Positions 39,273 through 43,896 of a stretch of DNA of 43,896 bases are shown in pieces. This stretch comes from an uncultured Flavobacteriales bacterium (lineage in GTDB: Bacteria; Bacteroidota; Bacteroidia; Flavobacteriales; CAJXXR01), in the NCBI GenBank assembly GCA_913063375.1, contig CAJXXR010000023.1, forward strand, positions 1-43,896, given 5' to 3'. Made by a program: the position numbers and the translations under genes. How positions within the stretch are numbered: position 1 is the stretch's first letter; each line of letters begins with the position of its first letter. The notes beneath the pieces are model-generated. The model did no database searches and was not told the DNA's origin. It was given only the letters and a program-made list of their open reading frames with translations.

Positions 39273-39782
39273 ATGCAAAAATTCATCCGTATTTTCGGTT
39301 TATTATTTTTTATCTTTTCATTAGGTGCATGTGTTAAAGATGATATCCCAACCTTTGGGCAAAAGATTCATAACAATTGGCAATTAAATACTCAACGTTC
39401 GTTTTTATTTTTAGGAGATGATATTTTGGATACTATACTTGTAGATGATCTAGATGAAGGAATTATTCATTTGCTGGAAATCGGAACCGATGATTCTATT
39501 AATAGGTTTATAGGAACTCCATTAATTGACCCTGCTGATGGCTCAATAATATATGATACACTTGATTTTGAGAGAGTTGCTTGGGAAAGAAAAGCAGACA
39601 ATGAATTGGTATTAGGAGAGGATATTTTAGAAGTATATTATTTGGAACATAGCCAAATGGTACTAAAGCAATACTTAAATGATTACGATGATTTAATGTA
39701 TCCGTTTAAGCGTATTGAATTTGAATACACACCATTTGTAGAGCCAGATCCTGCTACACTGGATACCTTAGATGTTAATTAA
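39273..39782 (+). CDS. Small lipoprotein of unknown function
   Basis: From the ATG at 39273 the protein is 169 aa; an in-frame ATG at 39252 would add seven residues but lies in a hairpin. The signal MQKFIRIFGLLFFIFSLGAC has a lipobox with Cys at residue 20, so it is a lipoprotein of the periplasmic face of the envelope. The mature part is acidic (KDDIPTFGQ, DDILDTILVDDLDEG, DPATLDTLDVN) with HNNWQLNTQRSF and KADNELVLGEDILEVYYLEHSQMVLKQY, a possible lipocalin-like or DUF4923-like beta-barrel of the kind that often starts with W.L. No family is recognised with confidence. It has its own terminator and is divergent from the rhomboid gene. Confidence 0.8.
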   Translation: MQKFIRIFGLLFFIFSLGACVKDDIPTFGQKIHNNWQLNTQRSFLFLGDDILDTILVDDLDEGIIHLLEIGTDDSINRFIGTPLIDPADGSIIYDTLDFERVAWERKADNELVLGEDILEVYYLEHSQMVLKQYLNDYDDLMYPFKRIEFEYTPFVEPDPATLDTLDVN

Positions 39783-39784
39783 AT

Positions 39785-39818
39785 AAAAAAACCCGATACA
39801 AATGTATCGGGTTTTTTT
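39785..39818. terminator. Bidirectional terminator between the lipoprotein gene and hutH
   Basis: AAAAAACCCGATACA, a 2-base turn and TGTATCGGGTTTTTT form a long stem with A and T runs. It ends both convergent transcripts. Confidence 0.93.
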
Positions 39819-39820
39819 TG

Positions 39821-41326
39821 TTAGAAACATATGTCAGGGTCAATTTCGATACCTGACAAAAAGTCTTTACTTGCTTGAAGATATGGATGCATATAAACAT
39901 CATCTTCTATAAAAGGAACTTCAGCTCTATAGAAGCTAAGGAAGCTTTCTAAAACCTCTCCAGTTTTCTCTGGTCTGAATTGTAAAGCTTGAGATGCATT
40001 CATCAATTCAATACCGAGAACTTGTAACGTATTTTGAACTACCTTATAAAGTTTAGTAGCTGCATTTGACCCCATACTTACATGATCTTCTTGTCCATTA
40101 GAGGAAACAATTGAATCAATAGATGCTGGAGTACAATATTGTTTGTTTTGTGAAACAATGGACGCAGCGGTATATTGAGGAATCATAAAGCCTGAATTCA
40201 ATCCTGGATTGGCAACCAAGTAAGCTGGCAATCCTCTTTCCCCTCCAATCAGTTTATAGGTTCTTCTTTCTGAAATACTAGATAATTCTGAAATAGCAAT
40301 TGCTAAGAAGTCAAAACTCAAGGCAAGCGGTTGTCCATGGAAATTTCCACCAGAGATAACACGATCTTCATCAACGAAGATATTTGGGTTATCTGTTACA
40401 GAATTGATTTCAGTCATCAATACTCTTTTCACATGGTCAATGGCGTCTTTACTTGCTCCATGTACTTGTGGTACACAACGGAACGAATAAGGGTCTTGTA
40501 CTTGTTCTTTTTCTCTATGAATAAGTTCACTTCCTTCTAAGAATTCACGAACGCGAGCTGCTGTTTTTAGCTGTCCGTTGTGAGGTCTTATATAATGTGT
40601 GAAATCTTCAAAGGCAGCATACAATCCATCAAAAGCATCTAAAGAAATAGCTGCTATCATATCTGCAAAGTAGCTGATTCTATAAGATTGAACTAAAGAC
40701 CAATAACCATAAGCACTCATAAATTGAGTCCCATTCAGTAAGGCTAAACCTTCCTTAGATTTAAGGCTGATAGGCGACCAGTTGTTTTTTTCTAACATTT
40801 CACTGGACATCATTTTTTCACCTTGAAAATACACTTCACCTTCTCCTAAAAGAGGTAGTGCTAGGTGCGCCAATGGGGCAAGATCACCAGAAGCACCTAA
40901 ACTTCCTTGTTGATATACTACGGGTAGAATATCTTCATTGAAGAAGTCCATCAATCTATTTACCGTTTCCAATTGCACACCTGAGTGTCCATAAGAAAGT
41001 GATTGAATTTTAAGGAAGAGCATTACTTTTGTAATCTCTTGAGGTACTTCATCACCAGTCCCACATGCGTGAGATATAACTAGGTTACGTTGTAATTGTT
41101 CTAGATCGGTATCATTGATTTTGTGATTACACAATGATCCGAAACCTGTATTGATACCATAGATAGTTCTCCCAGAGTTTTTAATCTCTTCATCTAGGTA
41201 ATTTCTACATTTTAGAATTGCTTTTTCGGCTTCTTCTGAGAGTTTTAATTTTTTCCCTTCATTGATGATGGCATACACGTGCTTTAGTGTTAATCCATCT
41301 GAAGAAATAACATGAAAATCTTCCAT
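39821..41326 (-). CDS. hutH: Histidine ammonia-lyase
   Basis: A 501-aa enzyme of the aromatic ammonia-lyase family that turns histidine into urocanate and ammonia, the first step of histidine use. The MIO cofactor triad Ala-Ser-Gly is in VYQQGSLGASGDLAPLAHLALP. Other motifs are GINTGFGSLCN, EGLALLNGTQFM, QDPYSFRCVPQVHGA and SVTDNPNIF, GGNFHGQPLALSFD. His rather than Phe/Tyr is suggested by overall likeness to bacterial HutH; tyrosine or phenylalanine lyase cannot be fully excluded. No other hut genes are here. It follows hisS by 3 bp, so the two are co-transcribed. Confidence 0.92.
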   Translation of the reverse strand: MEDFHVISSDGLTLKHVYAIINEGKKLKLSEEAEKAILKCRNYLDEEIKNSGRTIYGINTGFGSLCNHKINDTDLEQLQRNLVISHACGTGDEVPQEITKVMLFLKIQSLSYGHSGVQLETVNRLMDFFNEDILPVVYQQGSLGASGDLAPLAHLALPLLGEGEVYFQGEKMMSSEMLEKNNWSPISLKSKEGLALLNGTQFMSAYGYWSLVQSYRISYFADMIAAISLDAFDGLYAAFEDFTHYIRPHNGQLKTAARVREFLEGSELIHREKEQVQDPYSFRCVPQVHGASKDAIDHVKRVLMTEINSVTDNPNIFVDEDRVISGGNFHGQPLALSFDFLAIAISELSSISERRTYKLIGGERGLPAYLVANPGLNSGFMIPQYTAASIVSQNKQYCTPASIDSIVSSNGQEDHVSMGSNAATKLYKVVQNTLQVLGIELMNASQALQFRPEKTGEVLESFLSFYRAEVPFIEDDVYMHPYLQASKDFLSGIEIDPDICF

Positions 41327-41329
41327 AAT

Positions 41330-42694
41330 TTAGTTGCCTTTTAAATGGTCAATAAGTTCGTTTGTGCTTAGTGTGACTTGGTCTCCACTTTGCATATTTT
41401 TTAGTTTTACCTCATTGGAGTTCATTTCATTTTCTCCAACTAAAATAACCCATGGGATTTCTTTTTTATCAGCATATCCCATTTGTTTTTTCATCTTAGC
41501 GGCATCAGGATATAGTTCTGATGATATTCCAGCTAATCTAAGATCTTTTAAAACCTTTTGGCAGAATAGGGCTTCCATCTCTCCGAAATTAATAAACAAT
41601 ACTTCAGTTGAAGTTTTATTCATTTTTGGAAATCTGTCTAACTCCTCTAGTACCAAATATATTCTGTCTAATCCAAATGATATACCTACACCTGAAACAT
41701 CTTTTAATCCAAATATTTCAGTAAGGTTGTCATAGCGCCCACCGCCACCAATACTTCCTAATTTCACTTCCTTAGAAATGACTTCAAAGATGGCACCTGT
41801 ATAATAGTTGAGTCCACGGGCAAGGGTAAGGTCTACCTCTAAAGTAGCACTTCCTAATCCCAATTTATCTGTAGAATTTAGAATGAATTCTAATTCTTCA
41901 ACTCCCTTTTGGCCAATTTCAGAATTGGTAAACATGGATTTAAGAACATTCAATTTGTCTTGATTGTCTCCTTCAAAATCCAATAGTGGACTAATTATAT
42001 CAATGGCTTCTTGAGAAATGTCTTTTTCCAACATTTCTTTGGTAACGCCGTCTTTTCCTATTTTATCTAGTTTGTCTAGCGCAACAGTGAAATCGATTAA
42101 TTTATCTTCAACACCACTTACTTCAGCTAGCCCAGATAAGATTTTTCGATTATTGATACGTATGGCTGTCTTTAGACCCAATTTTGTGAAAACCGTATCG
42201 TAGAGTTGTACTAATTCAACTTCAGACCATAAAGAGTCTGATCCAACGATATCTGCATCACATTGGAAGAATTCTCTAAAGCGACCTTTTTGCGGTCTGT
42301 CAGCTCTCCAAACAGGTTGGATTTGTGAACGCTTAAAAGGAAATGTAATATCATTTCTGTGTTGAACAACATATCTCGCGAAAGGTACGGTTAGGTCATA
42401 CCTAAGTGCTCTTTCAGAAATGTTTTTAGTCAGGGCTTTAGAATCTCTATTTGTTAAAGCTAATTCATCTGCTTTAGCAAGATAATCACCGCTATTCAGG
42501 ATTTTAAAGATCAATCGATCTCCTTCATCTCCGTATTTACCCATAAGGGTTTCAGATTTTTCGAAGGAAGGTGTTTCTATAGGGTCGTAGCCAAAAGCTT
42601 GAAAACATTCACGCATCACTGAAAAAAGAAAATTTCTCTTCAGCATTTGTTCCGGTGAAAAATCACGGGTACCTTTTGGTATGGATGGTTTCAT
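41330..42694 (-). CDS. hisS: Histidyl-tRNA synthetase
   Basis: A 454-aa class II aminoacyl-tRNA synthetase charging tRNA-His. GTRDFSPEQ and TPSFEKSETLMGK open it; motif 2 is QPVWRADRPQKGRFREFFQCDADIVG; the His-A peptide region is LARGLNYYTGAIFEV; motif 3 is IGGGGRYDNL, followed by SGVGISFGLDRI. The C-terminal anticodon-binding domain ends near 450. It is longer than E. coli HisS (424 aa), as often in Bacteroidota. It lies 27 bp after the methyltransferase gene and 3 bp before hutH. Confidence 0.97.
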   Translation of the reverse strand: MKPSIPKGTRDFSPEQMLKRNFLFSVMRECFQAFGYDPIETPSFEKSETLMGKYGDEGDRLIFKILNSGDYLAKADELALTNRDSKALTKNISERALRYDLTVPFARYVVQHRNDITFPFKRSQIQPVWRADRPQKGRFREFFQCDADIVGSDSLWSEVELVQLYDTVFTKLGLKTAIRINNRKILSGLAEVSGVEDKLIDFTVALDKLDKIGKDGVTKEMLEKDISQEAIDIISPLLDFEGDNQDKLNVLKSMFTNSEIGQKGVEELEFILNSTDKLGLGSATLEVDLTLARGLNYYTGAIFEVISKEVKLGSIGGGGRYDNLTEIFGLKDVSGVGISFGLDRIYLVLEELDRFPKMNKTSTEVLFINFGEMEALFCQKVLKDLRLAGISSELYPDAAKMKKQMGYADKKEIPWVILVGENEMNSNEVKLKNMQSGDQVTLSTNELIDHLKGN

Positions 42695-42721
42695 AATAAT
42701 ATATGATTTATGGCAAAGCCA

Positions 42722-43888
42722 CTAATTGTGTTTTCTTTTTTTGGAACCAGCATACATAGAATAACCAACAAATTTACACGGGATTTTCCCCTGAAATAGG
42801 TCAATTTTCTTGTCTGGTTTAAGACCAATATTTTTTAAGACACTTGTTTCGGGACTGATGAACCAAGCACTGGATCCTTGGTAATAATTTTTCAATGTAT
42901 TTCCAATTTCACCATATAGGCTTTCAATGTCCGCCACAATTCTCTTATTGTACGGAGGATTGCAGATGATGAAATAGGATTCATCATTGGCGTCGGATTC
43001 TAGAAAGTCCATTTCAATTACTTCCACCTTATCTTCTAGGTGTAGGTTGGCTAAATTTTGTTTTGCCTGTCGAATAGCATCTGAATCTATATCAAATCCG
43101 AAAATTTTGCAGGGCATTTCTTGTATTCTATCAATGGCAGCATCACGGATAGTCTCCCACAATTCCTTATCGAAATTATTCCAGTTCATAAATCCATATT
43201 CTTTACGGTTTATTCCCGCTGGAATATTGCATGAAAGCATTGCTGCTTCACATAAAATGGTTCCTGAACCACACATTGGATCTAATAAATTCCCTCTTCC
43301 GTGCCATCCAGATAGTTTAATTAAACCTGCAGCCATGACCTCATTGATGGGTGCTTTGAAGGCTTCAGTTTTATAACCACGCTTAAATAGAGGAGAACCT
43401 GAAGAGTCTAAATAGACAATAGCTTCTTTCTCTTTTACGTAAACAAAGATTTTAATATCTGGGTTTTCTTTCCCAACATTTGGACGTTTTCCTGTTTTCT
43501 CACGGAAACAATCAACGATTGCATCTTTGGTTAGTAAAGCTGCAAAATGTGTATTGCTAAATGAAGCTTCATCAGCTACAACATCCACTATAAAGGTTTG
43601 ATCGATATCGATAAGCGTTGTCCAATCAAAAGATTTTACCTTTTTATAATACTTATCTTCATTATAGAAACGAAAATCGAAAAGAGGAACAGAAATACTT
43701 AATGCAGTCCTAAGACAAAAGTTTGCTTTATATAGAAAGCCTAAATCCCCAACAAAGGAAACGGCTCTATTCAATCTTTTTACTTCTTTGGCACCTAGCT
43801 TTCTCAATTCTTCGGCCAATACCTCTTCCATTCCGTAGAATGTTTTGGCTAACATTTGACCGTCCTCGTTTACACTTAATAGTTCCAT
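42722..43888 (-). CDS. THUMP-domain class I RNA methyltransferase (RlmL N-terminal / YpsC-like)
   Basis: A 388-aa SAM-dependent methyltransferase. An N-terminal ferredoxin-like and THUMP region (about 15-160: KTFYGMEEVLAEELRKLGAKEV, then DKYYKKVKSFDW) recognises RNA; the catalytic part has LLDPMCGSGTILCEAA (SAM loop), FGFDIDSDAIRQAKQN and the active-site IICNPPYNKRI. NPPY with the THUMP domain points to m2G methylation of 23S rRNA, as in the N-terminal half of E. coli RlmL (G2445). The usual start region is followed from ATG 43888, eight bases from the window end. It is the first visible gene of an operon with hisS and hutH. Confidence 0.9.
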   Translation of the reverse strand: MELLSVNEDGQMLAKTFYGMEEVLAEELRKLGAKEVKRLNRAVSFVGDLGFLYKANFCLRTALSISVPLFDFRFYNEDKYYKKVKSFDWTTLIDIDQTFIVDVVADEASFSNTHFAALLTKDAIVDCFREKTGKRPNVGKENPDIKIFVYVKEKEAIVYLDSSGSPLFKRGYKTEAFKAPINEVMAAGLIKLSGWHGRGNLLDPMCGSGTILCEAAMLSCNIPAGINRKEYGFMNWNNFDKELWETIRDAAIDRIQEMPCKIFGFDIDSDAIRQAKQNLANLHLEDKVEVIEMDFLESDANDESYFIICNPPYNKRIVADIESLYGEIGNTLKNYYQGSSAWFISPETSVLKNIGLKPDKKIDLFQGKIPCKFVGYSMYAGSKKRKHN

Positions 43889-43896
43889 CTATATAT

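Noticed and set aside
41334..41735. 133-aa reading frame opposite hisS
   Set aside because: It lies wholly antisense to a strongly conserved gene and its sequence (Ser/Phe/Ile-rich) looks like a shadow frame.
42987..43376. 129-aa reading frame opposite the RNA methyltransferase gene
   Set aside because: It is antisense to conserved catalytic motifs and resembles no protein family.
1..43896. CRISPR array, insertion sequence, prophage or recent gene-transfer island
   Set aside because: No direct-repeat array, transposase, integrase or phage gene is seen, and base composition and gene families are uniform across the window.

Overview
The window reads as chromosomal DNA of a low-GC bacterium of the phylum Bacteroidota, most likely the class Flavobacteriia. 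Three things point there. Several genes belong to families largely confined to that phylum: DUF3078, the BatA/DUF58 pair, the Bacteroidota-type LptD, and a small protein usually mis-named ABC transporter ATPase. Ribosome binding sites are mostly absent. At least four intergenic regions carry the Bacteroidota promoter pattern TTG-N19/21-TAnnTTTG. I see no insertion sequence, phage gene, CRISPR array or rRNA. The genus cannot be named from the sequence.

Layout. 1-69: tRNA-Lys(TTT) on the minus strand, cut by the window edge. 326-10029: tsaD, divergent from a large tamB, then an operon of a BatA-type membrane protein, a dihydroorotase-like protein without its metal ligands, and a DUF58 protein. 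10091-18362: mostly single genes: a stand-alone helicase-associated-repeat protein, MscS, DUF3078, a CsaA-like tRNA-binding protein, a DUF6265 lipoprotein, a lytic transglycosylase, a secreted protein, a small conserved protein, a nucleoside phosphorylase and a tandem universal stress protein. 18423-25886: envelope and redox block: lptD facing an operon of amidase and MlaD/MCE protein, followed by two Fe-S proteins of the heterodisulfide-reductase/LUD type and a small partner. 26079-30501: thioredoxin-fold protein, hemerythrin-PAS protein, second MscS, AlkD-like protein and a di-heme lipoprotein. 30793-38318: complete tryptophan operon trpL-trpE-trpG-trpD-trpC-trpF-trpB-trpA-aroF. 38486-43888: rhomboid protease, small lipoprotein, and an operon of an RNA methyltransferase, hisS and hutH.

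How they work together. Outer-membrane and cell-wall biogenesis dominates the first 25 kb (TamB, LptD, amidase, MCE protein, lytic transglycosylase). The trp operon carries every enzyme from chorismate to tryptophan plus a type I-beta DAHP synthase at its end, so shikimate entry is co-transcribed with the tryptophan branch.

The strongest discovery is a tryptophan attenuator in front of trpE. After a good Bacteroidota promoter comes a 20-codon leader peptide with five Trp codons (WWW and WW-stop), then a 12-bp terminator with a run of ten U just before trpE. The last two Trp codons can themselves pair with the 5' arm of the terminator, suggesting a compact attenuator in which the sensing codons are also the antiterminator strand. 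Other points of interest are the pseudo-dihydroorotase inside a BatA-DUF58 operon, free-standing helicase-associated repeats, a hairpin at the predicted 5' end of a lipoprotein mRNA, a CX4CH heme site, and the hisS-hutH pair.
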